A DNA stretch of 5,604 nt from Clostridiales bacterium (GTDB lineage: Bacteria > Bacillota > Clostridia > Clostridiales > Caloramatoraceae): assembly GCA_026416355.1 (NCBI GenBank), contig JAOAFH010000084.1, positions 1 through 5,604 of the forward strand. The letters are read 5' to 3'. Of this stretch, positions 1 to 5,604 are shown piece after piece. How positions within the stretch are numbered: the first letter of the stretch is position 1; the number at the start of each line of letters is the position of its first letter. Under the pieces are notes generated by a model that was not told the DNA's origin, did not search any database, and saw nothing but the letters and a program-made list of their open reading frames with translations. The position numbers and the translations under genes were made by a program.

Positions 1-125
1 ATGTTTGCGGCATCTGTAAGCATTTTAAAGTAAAGAGGTAAGATTGTAGTAGTAACTGTCATAGAATATGCAGAGTTTGCCCAATCATATAAAGCCCAGC
101 TTTTTTCTTCTTTGCTTAGTTTCAT
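1..125 (-). CDS. UMF1/Atg22-like MFS transporter, N-terminal fragment (cut by window edge)
   Basis: Only the first 41 codons are inside the window, reading leftward from an ATG at 125-123; the rest lies beyond base 1. The visible peptide starts MKLSKEEKSW and continues with ALYDWANSAYS, followed by a hydrophobic stretch (TVTTTILPLYF). The LYDWANSAYS segment just before the first membrane helix is typical of the UMF1 branch of the major facilitator superfamily (the bacterial relatives of yeast Atg22). Such proteins have about 12 membrane helices and roughly 400-430 residues; their substrates are mostly unknown. The start is chosen because its ATG overlaps the TGA of the upstream phosphodiesterase as ATGA, with a GGGG ribosome-site-like run at 133-136 placed 7 bases upstream. 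Another in-frame ATG at 131-129 sits too close to that run. The overlap implies co-transcription and coupled translation with the phosphodiesterase. Family call is fairly sure from a short fragment; substrate is not inferable. Confidence 0.82.
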   Translation of the reverse strand, partial: MKLSKEEKSWALYDWANSAYSMTVTTTILPLYFKMLTDAAN

Positions 126-1312
126 AAACATACCCCATTTCTTTTTAAATTTAAAGAATTTAAAAGTATTGTGTAAATATCGGTTATCTTAAGTGATGGT
201 AGTGTTTGTTTGTTTAATCCATCCCATAAACAAAATATGGTTTTGTGTTTATTGGGGAGTTGTCCATGTACTGCTTTGTAATTAGATTGGTTAATGATTT
301 CTATTGTCATACTATCTGTAAAACAAAATCCTTCTCTTGGTTCTAGCATTAAAAAAGCATTCTTATCAAATCCAAGTTTTTTGTACTCGTGATTAAAGAT
401 AATTTTTTCAATAATTCCATTGAAGTTTTTATTAAAATCCTCGATTGTATAGATAATTTTATGCTTGATTTTATCCTCTACATCACCCCTTAAGTATATA
501 TATGAAGAACCTTCACAGGATTTTAAATAAACATATTTTAAAAGATTATGCTCTTTAAAATATGTGTTTAGGGCTATTTGGCTATGAACATCTAAACTGC
601 CGTGGTCTCCTAGTATTGCAATTTTATATCCGAGATTTGCTGCGGTGTCAAATATTTTTTTTAGTCTATTTTCATGTCTTAAAAGAGCTTCTTTTGCTTT
701 TGATGATTTTGTGCCATATTTGTGCTTTTGAGTATCTAGGTCTGTAAAATGAATTAACATAAGATTTGGTGACTTTCTTTTAATTGTATAAATGGCTGAT
801 TCAAGAACAAAGTCATCTAGGTTAGGCTGATTTATTCCATCAAGTAGTTTTCCGAAATTTTTGTTTAAAGTAATTTGAAACAGTTTGCTACCCGCCATTA
901 ATGAAACTAAAATTTGATTTTGCCAAGGCCTATTTGGGAAAATTTCAGGCAAGTTGTATGTGATTTTTCCACATCCAGTAGTTGGCCAAAGCAATAAACA
1001 AGTGGATAAACCATTTTTCCTGGCTATATCATAAAGAGTGTCTGTTTTAATATCTTTTCTAAACCAATACCAATCTGGGGATTTGTTGAATGGTTGTAAT
1101 TTAGTATTGTTTATAATACCGTGTTCAAATGGCATTTTGCCTGTAATAATGCTTGCGTGGTTTGGGTATGTGAGTGTAGGGTAAACAGGTTCAACATTTA
1201 GGCAACTTAGGGAATTTTGAATTAAAAAATTAAATGTTTGTAATTTTTTAATATCGTCTAAGTCGCTAGAACATAAAGCGTCAAATGAAATTACTATAAT
1301 ACCTTTTTTCAA
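122..1312 (-). CDS. Type I phosphodiesterase / nucleotide pyrophosphatase-like protein (alkaline phosphatase superfamily)
   Basis: A complete 396-residue enzyme of the ENPP-like branch (Phosphodiest family), which hydrolyses phosphodiester or pyrophosphate bonds with two bound metal ions, usually zinc. Counting from the TTG start, the full catalytic set is visible: D11 in VISFDA; nucleophile T48 in LTYPNH, followed by ITGKMPFEHGI; D193 and H197 in DLDTQKHKYG; D236 and H237 in LGDHGS; and H349 in AVHGQLPNKH. The C-terminal KITDIYTILLNSL also matches the family. There is no signal peptide or membrane helix, so it should act in the cytoplasm, whereas many relatives are exported or surface anchored. 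The first usable codon is GTG at 1321-1319, but the SD-like GAGGTG at 1319-1324 overlaps that codon and lies 6 bases before TTG at 1312-1310, so TTG is preferred. Its TGA overlaps the ATG of the MFS gene. The substrate (nucleotide, sugar-phosphate diester or other) cannot be told from sequence. Confidence 0.88.
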   Translation of the reverse strand: MKKGIIVISFDALCSSDLDDIKKLQTFNFLIQNSLSCLNVEPVYPTLTYPNHASIITGKMPFEHGIINNTKLQPFNKSPDWYWFRKDIKTDTLYDIARKNGLSTCLLLWPTTGCGKITYNLPEIFPNRPWQNQILVSLMAGSKLFQITLNKNFGKLLDGINQPNLDDFVLESAIYTIKRKSPNLMLIHFTDLDTQKHKYGTKSSKAKEALLRHENRLKKIFDTAANLGYKIAILGDHGSLDVHSQIALNTYFKEHNLLKYVYLKSCEGSSYIYLRGDVEDKIKHKIIYTIEDFNKNFNGIIEKIIFNHEYKKLGFDKNAFLMLEPREGFCFTDSMTIEIINQSNYKAVHGQLPNKHKTIFCLWDGLNKQTLPSLKITDIYTILLNSLNLKRNGVCL

Positions 1313-1318
1313 TTTAAA

Positions 1319-1324
1319 CACCTC
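1319..1324 (-). promoter_or_regulatory. Ribosome binding site deciding the phosphodiesterase start
   Basis: On the minus strand this reads GAGGTG, preceded by TAA, a good anti-SD match. It stands 6 bases before the TTG at 1312-1310 and physically overlaps the GTG at 1321-1319. The longer GTG-initiated protein would therefore lack a usable SD, so the start is placed three codons further in. This is inference from spacing only. Confidence 0.6.
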
Positions 1325-1397
1325 TTAATACGATTATAATGGAATGCTATTAAATTTATATTAAATATTGGATATTTTATTTAATAAATTAAGTCTT

Positions 1398-1428
1398 ATT
1401 ATAGGGTAATTAAACAAAAATTTAACAA
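1398..1428 (-). promoter_or_regulatory. Candidate promoter for the phosphodiesterase-MFS unit
   Basis: Reading the minus strand, a perfect TATAAT -10 lies at 1403-1398 and a TTGTTA -35 at 1428-1423, separated by 19 bases, longer than the usual 17. Transcription would start near 1391, leaving a leader of about 80 bases. A second minus-strand TATAAT at 1338-1333 has no acceptable -35 and would start almost on the ribosome site, so it is less likely. The region is so AT-rich that chance matches are common. Confidence 0.35.
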
Positions 1429-1480
1429 AGTGAAGCTTTAATATGGCAAAACAAATGAATTGAAAAAAATGATAATATGC

Positions 1481-1585
1481 ATTACAAAAAACTATAATAG
1501 ATTTAATTATTACAAAAAGCTAAGATTGCGACACCTGTTACATAACTTAAAATTAAGAAAATTCAATATGTTGCATTTTTGTAAT
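1481..1585. repeat. Three copies of ATTACAAAAA (two direct, one inverted)
   Basis: The exact 10-mer ATTACAAAAA occurs at 1481-1490 and 1509-1518 on the plus strand, 28 bases apart start to start, and as its inverse TTTTTGTAAT at 1576-1585. The inverted copy ends at the first base of the -35 box of the symporter promoter. The copies could be binding sites of an unknown regulator, or the second and third could pair as a weak AU stem if transcribed from further upstream. Low-complexity AT sequence makes chance repetition a real alternative. Confidence 0.4.
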
Positions 1586-1613
1586 TGAAATTATTCAAAA
1601 ATTATGGTAATAT
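1585..1613 (+). promoter_or_regulatory. Probable promoter of the AGCS symporter gene
   Basis: TTGAAA at 1585-1590 and TAATAT at 1608-1613 are separated by exactly 17 bases. The -10 is preceded by TGG at 1605-1607, an extended -10 (TGn) element. Both boxes differ little from the sigma-A consensus (TTGACA, TATAAT). Transcription would begin near 1619-1620, giving a short leader of about 35 bases. The -35 box lies in a small inverted repeat, TTGAA-ATTA-TTCAA (1585-1598), and another, ATTCA-AGTA-TGAAT (1612-1625), straddles the expected start, so a repressor could act here. No known operator consensus is recognised. Confidence 0.55.
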
Positions 1614-1642
1614 TCAAGTATGAATTTTAAAAAAAAAGGAAT

Positions 1643-1647
1643 GGGGG
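1643..1647 (+). promoter_or_regulatory. Ribosome binding site of the AGCS gene
   Basis: A GGGGG run lies 7 bases before the ATG at 1655 and could pair with the anti-SD through one G-U wobble. A second candidate, AAAGGA at 1635-1640, is a better sequence match but 14 bases away. The site is not canonical, but the start is fixed by the family's N-terminal pattern. Confidence 0.5.
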
Positions 1648-1654
1648 TTTTGTA

Positions 1655-3103
1655 ATGGCTCAATTTGTTGACTATTTAAACAGTCTAGTTTGGAGTAAAG
1701 CACTTATCTATCTTTGCTTAGTAGTTGGACTTTATTTCTCGCTAAGGATGAGATTCTTCCAGGTAAGACATATTAAAGACATGGTTAAACTATTATTAGG
1801 TGGACAAGATTCGGAACGTGGAGTTACCTCATTTCAAGCTTTTGCAATGGCAGTTGCAGGCCGTGTAGGTACAGGTAATATAGCTGGGGTTGCAACAGCT
1901 ATTGCAATGGGTGGACCTGGTGCAGTATTTTGGATGTGGGCAATAGCATTCCTTGGTGCAGGCTCAGCTTTTGTTGAATCGGTTCTTGCTCAAGTTTATA
2001 AAGAAGAGAGAGATGGACAATATAGAGGAGGTCCTGCTTATTATATTGAAAAAGGACTAGGTATGAAGTGGTATGGTGTAGTTTTTGCGGTATCAACTGC
2101 AGTTGCATGTGGTCTTTTACTTCCAGGTGTTCAAGCATATAACATTGGTGAAAGTATTAATAATGCATTTGGAATAAACCCTGCTATTACAGGTGCTGGT
2201 ATAGTAGTACTACTTGGTCTTATAATTTTTGGTGGTGTAAAGAGAATTGGTAAGGCAGCAGAGTTAATTGTTCCTTTTATGGCAATAGGTTATATATTAG
2301 TTTCTTTGATAATAATAGTTGTAAACATTAAGGCGTTACCAGGGGTTATAGCACTTATATTTAAAAATGCATTTGGGTTAGATGCTGCATTTGGTGGACT
2401 TTTAGGTTCAGCTATATCTTGGGGTGTAAAAAGAGGTGTTTATTCAAACGAAGCTGGTCAAGGTACAGGTCCAATGGCAGCAGCTGCAGCAGAAGTATCA
2501 CATCCAGCAAAACAAGGTTTAGTTCAAGCATTTTCAGTTTATGTTGATACATTATTTGTTTGTTCAGCAACAGCATTTATGATTTTAATTACTGGAAAAT
2601 ACAATGTTCATAAAGCAGCAGGTGGATTCTATGTAGAAAACCTACCAGGAGTACAATATGGGCCAGCATTTACTCAAAAGGCAGTTGAAACATTATCACC
2701 AAGTCTAGGTGCTGGATTTGTTGCAATAGCTCTATTCTTCTTTGCATTTACTACATTGATGGCTTACTACTATTATTCTGAAACAAGCCTTGCTTATCTA
2801 GTAAATGATGAAAAACTAAGAAAGAAGTTAATAAATGTTCTAAGAGTAATACTTTTAGCATCAGCATTCTATGGAACAATAAAGACAGCTTCATTTGCAT
2901 GGGCACTTGGTGATTTAGGGGTAGGTATAATGGCATGGCTAAATATAATAGCAATATTAATACTTCAAAAACCAGCTTATGCAGTATTAAAGGACTATGA
3001 AGAACAAAAAGCACAAGGACTTGATCCCGTATTTGATCCAGATAAACTTGGAATTAAGAATGCAGATATTTGGCATGATATAAAGAAGAAATATAAAAAG
3101 TAA
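1655..3103 (+). CDS. Sodium:alanine/glycine symporter, AGCS family
   Basis: A complete 482-residue inner-membrane protein that imports a small neutral amino acid, classically alanine or glycine and in some members glutamine, driven by sodium. Length and organisation match the family (AlsT/AgcS/DagA type, about 11 membrane helices). Signature segments are all present: an N-terminal helix around 15-30 followed by RMRFFQVRH; VGTGNIAGVATAI near 71-83; GGPAYYIEKGLG at 125-136; KRGVYSNEAGQGTGP at 259-273, continuing into AAAAAEVSHPAKQGLVQ; and FFFAFTTLMAYYYYSETSLAYL-type sequence around 361-382. The C-terminal 35 or so residues are hydrophilic and charged, as expected for a cytoplasmic tail. It stands alone, with its own promoter upstream and a strong terminator directly downstream. 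Gene sequence is visibly richer in G and C than its neighbours, which follows from the many Gly and Ala codons and needs no transfer. Family certain; preferred amino acid not determinable here. Confidence 0.95.
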   Translation: MAQFVDYLNSLVWSKALIYLCLVVGLYFSLRMRFFQVRHIKDMVKLLLGGQDSERGVTSFQAFAMAVAGRVGTGNIAGVATAIAMGGPGAVFWMWAIAFLGAGSAFVESVLAQVYKEERDGQYRGGPAYYIEKGLGMKWYGVVFAVSTAVACGLLLPGVQAYNIGESINNAFGINPAITGAGIVVLLGLIIFGGVKRIGKAAELIVPFMAIGYILVSLIIIVVNIKALPGVIALIFKNAFGLDAAFGGLLGSAISWGVKRGVYSNEAGQGTGPMAAAAAEVSHPAKQGLVQAFSVYVDTLFVCSATAFMILITGKYNVHKAAGGFYVENLPGVQYGPAFTQKAVETLSPSLGAGFVAIALFFFAFTTLMAYYYYSETSLAYLVNDEKLRKKLINVLRVILLASAFYGTIKTASFAWALGDLGVGIMAWLNIIAILILQKPAYAVLKDYEEQKAQGLDPVFDPDKLGIKNADIWHDIKKKYKK

Positions 3104-3113
3104 CATAAAGTAC

Positions 3114-3147
3114 AAAAATGTGCCACTGTTATGTGGCACATTTTTTT
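3114..3147. terminator. Strong, probably bidirectional rho-independent terminator
   Basis: A perfect stem of ATGTGCCAC (3118-3126) and GTGGCACAT (3133-3141) encloses a 6-base loop, TGTTAT. The flanking A run (3114-3117) and T run (to 3147) extend the pairing to 13 base pairs. On the plus strand the T tract follows the hairpin 10 or so bases after the symporter stop codon. On the minus strand the hairpin begins immediately after the TetR stop codon (3148-3146) and is followed by five Ts, so it can end that operon as well. Confidence 0.93.
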
Positions 3148-3778
3148 AATACATTCCTTGCTTTAAGGTATTTGATATACTTTGTAAATCATTAATTATT
3201 TTTTCGCGGTCTAATATAATTCTTCCGTTTTCATCTTTATGCTGTTTTATATAACTATTTGAATAACCTTCAAATACCCATGATATGATTTCAACAGCTC
3301 TTTTAATATCTATATCTTTTTTAAACCTTGAGTAGTCGACATTTTTAAATATAGCGTCATAACCGAATTTTTGGTATTCCATAAGAATAGGAAGAAGTTC
3401 TTCTTTAACTTCCTTTGGTGTATCTAAAAATGCATCGGTTAGGAGCTTAAATACATCAGGGTATTTTTCCATAAGGTTAAACTTAACAATGTTCCATTTA
3501 ATAATTCTTTTGAATATATCATTTTCATTTATATCTGCAGCTTTAAAAAACTCATCATACAAAAGTGGTATTGTATATTTTATTAAAAATAGATATAATC
3601 CTTTTTTATTTTTAAAATAGTGGAAAAGTATTCCCTTGGATATTCCAGCAGCCTCTACAATTTTATTTGTAGAGGCGTTTTTATATCCATGAATTGCAAA
3701 TTCTTCAATTGCAGCATATATTATTTTTTCTCTTTTATCTTCAGGTATTTTATTTAATATTTCTTCAGTCAAATTCAT
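3146..3778 (-). CDS. TetR/AcrR-family transcriptional regulator
   Basis: A complete 210-residue DNA-binding repressor-type protein. The N-terminal TetR domain spans about residues 15-62: KREKIIYAAIEEFAIHGY, then the helix-turn-helix TNKIVEAAGISKGILFHYF (about 37-55) and NKKGLY, which fit the family closely. The remaining 140 residues form a helical ligand-binding and dimerisation domain that is too variable to suggest an inducer. The start at 3778 is supported by a strong AGGGAGG ribosome site 4 to 5 bases upstream. It follows the ABC permease gene by only 22 bases on the same strand with no terminator between, so the two are probably co-transcribed, and it most likely controls that transport operon and itself. 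Its operator would be at the operon promoter, which is outside the window; no clear palindrome is seen in the 22-base gap. Confidence 0.93.
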   Translation of the reverse strand: MNLTEEILNKIPEDKREKIIYAAIEEFAIHGYKNASTNKIVEAAGISKGILFHYFKNKKGLYLFLIKYTIPLLYDEFFKAADINENDIFKRIIKWNIVKFNLMEKYPDVFKLLTDAFLDTPKEVKEELLPILMEYQKFGYDAIFKNVDYSRFKKDIDIKRAVEIISWVFEGYSNSYIKQHKDENGRIILDREKIINDLQSISNTLKQGMY

Positions 3779-3782
3779 CTAT

Positions 3783-3788
3783 CCTCCC
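3783..3788 (-). promoter_or_regulatory. Ribosome binding site of the TetR gene
   Basis: The minus strand reads GGGAGG here, within AAAGGGAGGATAG directly before the ATG at 3778. It is the best SD match in the window and lies in the 22-base gap after the permease stop codon, implying efficient independent initiation of the regulator within the operon. Confidence 0.75.
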
Positions 3789-3800
3789 TTTATTAATTGT

Positions 3801-5604
3801 TTATTCTCTTTGTAGTTTTAATGCATCTACCATTGAAATTTTATATATTTTGTGTTTGGAAATAAATTTTGAAATTATAAGCACAAAATATATTATAGCA
3901 AAACCTAAAACAGAATATATTGGCGAAATTACAATAGGTAGAGCAAGATTTACATCCTTAAGAGAAGTTTTTAATATTGAGTTTAAAAAGCCCTTAACTA
4001 AAGGGATTGCAAGTATATATCCAATTATACTAGGTAGAAGCATGAATGAAAGTACCAATGAATTAATTTCACCATCTTGATATCCTAGTATTTTGAGCAT
4101 TGATATAGTTGGTTTATTTTCTTCGATTATTAATGAGGTAACAATATATACAACTATTAAAGCAACAATAAATGAAAGTATGCCCATGAAAATTAGCATA
4201 TATTTTACAGGCTCAAGTGCCACATCAAATGACTTTAATGTTTCATCTATGCTTTCATATTTTAAAATCTTATCTTCTGATATATCAAGTTTAGTGTCTG
4301 AATATACTCCATTTATTGTATTGATTTCATCATTTAAAAGCTCATTTAATTTGTTTATAGGCATATATATAACATTGCCTGTATAAACATCTACTGTATC
4401 TTGTATATTAATTTCAATTTCTTTATTATTTAATAGATTTATTAATTTTAAGGTTGAAGGATTATTTAGTTTTTCATAAAGTGATGTTGTTATATATATT
4501 TTATCAACAGCAACTTCTTTTTTACCTTTAACAAGTTTTATTGACTTTGTATTTTCTTCAAGTCCATAAACAATTATTTTTTCTTTAGTGGTTTTATCCT
4601 CAAAATAAGCTACTTTAAAACCTTCTTGGTTAAAATCATTTTTATTATAATTTTCTTTAAAAACGTAGCTATATTTATAATTTAAAGTTTCTTTTATGAC
4701 TTTGTTTATTAGGGCATCAACAGATCCTTTAGCTGCAAAACCAACAAGAAGCATTGTAGATGCAGTAAAGATACCAAATGTCAAAAGTATTGTTTTTGAT
4801 AATCCACGTATACTTTCTCTTATCCTAAATTTTTGTTTAAACTTTAATTTTGATAGATTTATTTTATTTAATCTAGTCATTTTATCATAGTTGGATTTAC
4901 CCCTAAGCAATGTTGTAGGAGAACTTTTAAGTATATTTTTAGAAGAAGTATAAGTTGCTAAAGATAAAATAACCAATGATTCTATTAAACCAATAGTAAT
5001 ATATTTGTAATTTATTGTTGATTCCACAGGTATATTAAAATAGAAAACATAATAATCTGTAAGCGGTTTTGAAAGCATAAGTGTAAATATTAATCCTAAA
5101 ATAGTTCCTAAAATAGCAATGATAATTGGGTAGCTTAGGTAATGTTTTTGTATTTCTTGTTTTGTGTATCCTAGAGCATAAAGTGTTCCAATTTCTTTAG
5201 TTTCAAGTTTTATAATTCTTCTGATTAGGACAAATAGTAAAATGAAAGTTAAAGTAAAAAATAGTAGAGGTATTTTTTGAGAAATACTAGGTAGTTGTTC
5301 AATTTTTTTCTTTGCTAGTGTATATCTTAGGTTATCTTTAATATCCTGCCACATTAGAATTTTGTAATTTTTATCTATATAGTCCTTAGCACTTTTATAG
5401 TCTCCTTTAATGCTATAAAAGTATAAAGAATTACTAAACTTATCTATCTCATTAGTTGTTACCACACCAACTCCAAATTTATTAGGATCAACCATTAAAT
5501 CAGTCATAGACTTAGTTGGATAAATATAATCTGGGATTGAAACAAAACCTACAACTTTAAATTCTTTTTTATCAAGAGCAATTTTATCGCCAATATTTAT
5601 TTTA
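3801..5604 (-). CDS. FtsX/MacB-type ABC transporter permease, N-terminus beyond window edge
   Basis: The frame is open from the TAA at 3803-3801 to the right edge, giving 600 visible residues. The ATG at 5507 is internal, because 32 further in-frame codons (including GDKIALDKKEFKVVGF and SIPDYIYPTKS) precede it and belong to the extracellular MacB-like core domain. Visible order: end of that domain (to about 100); three membrane helices (about 111-129, 158-176, 201-217) with the FtsX signature IGTLYALGYTKQEIQKHYL between the first two; a fourth helix (about 270-289); a second extracellular domain (about 290-465); and three helices (about 467-493, 516-537, 556-579) with the second FtsX repeat, SMLKILGYQDGEI. 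One N-terminal helix is presumably missing, giving the usual eight. Such permeases pair with a separate MacB/LolD-like ATPase and act in efflux of peptides or drugs, lipid-related export or envelope maintenance; which of these applies is unclear. No ATPase motif is visible. Followed 22 bases later by a TetR gene. Confidence 0.92.
   Translation of the reverse strand, partial: KINIGDKIALDKKEFKVVGFVSIPDYIYPTKSMTDLMVDPNKFGVGVVTTNEIDKFSNSLYFYSIKGDYKSAKDYIDKNYKILMWQDIKDNLRYTLAKKKIEQLPSISQKIPLLFFTLTFILLFVLIRRIIKLETKEIGTLYALGYTKQEIQKHYLSYPIIIAILGTILGLIFTLMLSKPLTDYYVFYFNIPVESTINYKYITIGLIESLVILSLATYTSSKNILKSSPTTLLRGKSNYDKMTRLNKINLSKLKFKQKFRIRESIRGLSKTILLTFGIFTASTMLLVGFAAKGSVDALINKVIKETLNYKYSYVFKENYNKNDFNQEGFKVAYFEDKTTKEKIIVYGLEENTKSIKLVKGKKEVAVDKIYITTSLYEKLNNPSTLKLINLLNNKEIEINIQDTVDVYTGNVIYMPINKLNELLNDEINTINGVYSDTKLDISEDKILKYESIDETLKSFDVALEPVKYMLIFMGILSFIVALIVVYIVTSLIIEENKPTISMLKILGYQDGEINSLVLSFMLLPSIIGYILAIPLVKGFLNSILKTSLKDVNLALPIVISPIYSVLGFAIIYFVLIISKFISKHKIYKISMVDALKLQRE

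Larger units (their letters stand above)
1313..1654. other. Divergent intergenic region between phosphodiesterase and symporter genes
   Basis: A stretch of about 340 bases with no credible gene. It is extremely AT-rich and holds the candidate promoters for both flanking genes, a three-copy 10-base motif, and short TTCAA/TTGAA inverted repeats close to the symporter promoter. I looked for a glycine riboswitch and a T-box leader, either of which would make sense before an amino acid transporter, and found neither the conserved GC-containing core elements nor an upstream terminator hairpin. The longest plus-strand reading frame (1469-1588, 39 codons) lacks a ribosome site and is not called. Confidence 0.7.

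Noticed and set aside
562..747. Plus-strand 61-codon reading frame opposite the phosphodiesterase
   Set aside because: It lies across the region encoding the catalytic D193/H197 and D236/H237 motifs on the other strand; no SD and an implausible Leu/Cys-rich product.
1469..1588. Plus-strand 39-codon reading frame in the divergent intergenic region
   Set aside because: No SD before its ATG, AT-driven composition, and it overlaps the promoter elements of the symporter; nothing in it resembles a protein.
1313..1654. Glycine riboswitch or T-box leader ahead of the amino acid symporter
   Set aside because: Neither conserved core elements nor an attenuator hairpin are present, and the best promoter leaves a leader of only about 35 bases.
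1641..1655. Four-codon mini reading frame (ATG GGG GTT TTG TAA) whose stop overlaps the symporter ATG as TAATG
   Set aside because: The only SD-like bases abut its ATG with no spacing, so initiation there is unlikely; the overlap looks accidental and the G run serves the symporter start.
1899..2138. Minus-strand reading frame inside the symporter gene, with a similar one at 2751-3014
   Set aside because: Both are antisense shadows of a strongly conserved coding region, with Leu/His/Gln-rich translations and no ribosome site.
1655..3103. Higher G+C in the symporter gene as a sign of horizontal transfer
   Set aside because: The difference is explained by the many glycine and alanine codons of this membrane protein family; third positions remain AT-rich and no mobile element flanks it.
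3694..4890. Plus-strand reading frames opposite the TetR and permease genes (3694-4080, 4093-4386, 4696-4890)
   Set aside because: They are shadows of the confidently assigned minus-strand genes and show no family motifs.

Overview
The window looks like ordinary chromosome from a low-GC, Gram-positive, anaerobe-type bacterium, most likely a clostridial Firmicute. The basis is the very AT-rich sequence, heavy use of AGA, ATA and TTA codons, SD-like ribosome sites, and the protein families present. No rRNA or other taxonomic marker is present, so genus and species cannot be given. I see no mobile element, CRISPR array, tRNA or rRNA. I also do not see a convincing undescribed system; the most interesting parts are the control regions and two partly visible operons.

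Layout. Bases 1-1312, minus strand: a two-gene unit. A type I phosphodiesterase/nucleotide pyrophosphatase-like enzyme of the alkaline phosphatase superfamily is followed, with a 4-base ATGA overlap, by the first 41 codons of a UMF1-type major facilitator transporter that runs off the left edge. Bases 1313-1654: an AT-rich divergent intergenic region with a good plus-strand promoter next to the transporter gene, a weaker minus-strand promoter, and a 10-base motif present three times. Bases 1655-3103, plus strand: a complete sodium:alanine/glycine symporter (AGCS family), ended by a strong hairpin terminator at 3114-3147. That terminator lies tail to tail between this gene and the next unit and can probably serve both directions. 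Bases 3146-5604, minus strand: a large FtsX/MacB-type ABC transporter permease, cut by the right edge so that its N-terminus is missing, then 22 bases later a TetR/AcrR-family regulator that ends at the terminator.

How the genes fit together. The symporter is a stand-alone unit for sodium-coupled amino acid uptake. The permease and TetR gene look like one operon; the partner ATPase is not in the window and would be expected further to the right, upstream on the minus strand, together with the operon promoter and any TetR operator. The phosphodiesterase and the UMF1 transporter are probably translationally coupled, which suggests, but does not prove, a shared process such as handling of a phosphodiester or nucleotide-like compound.
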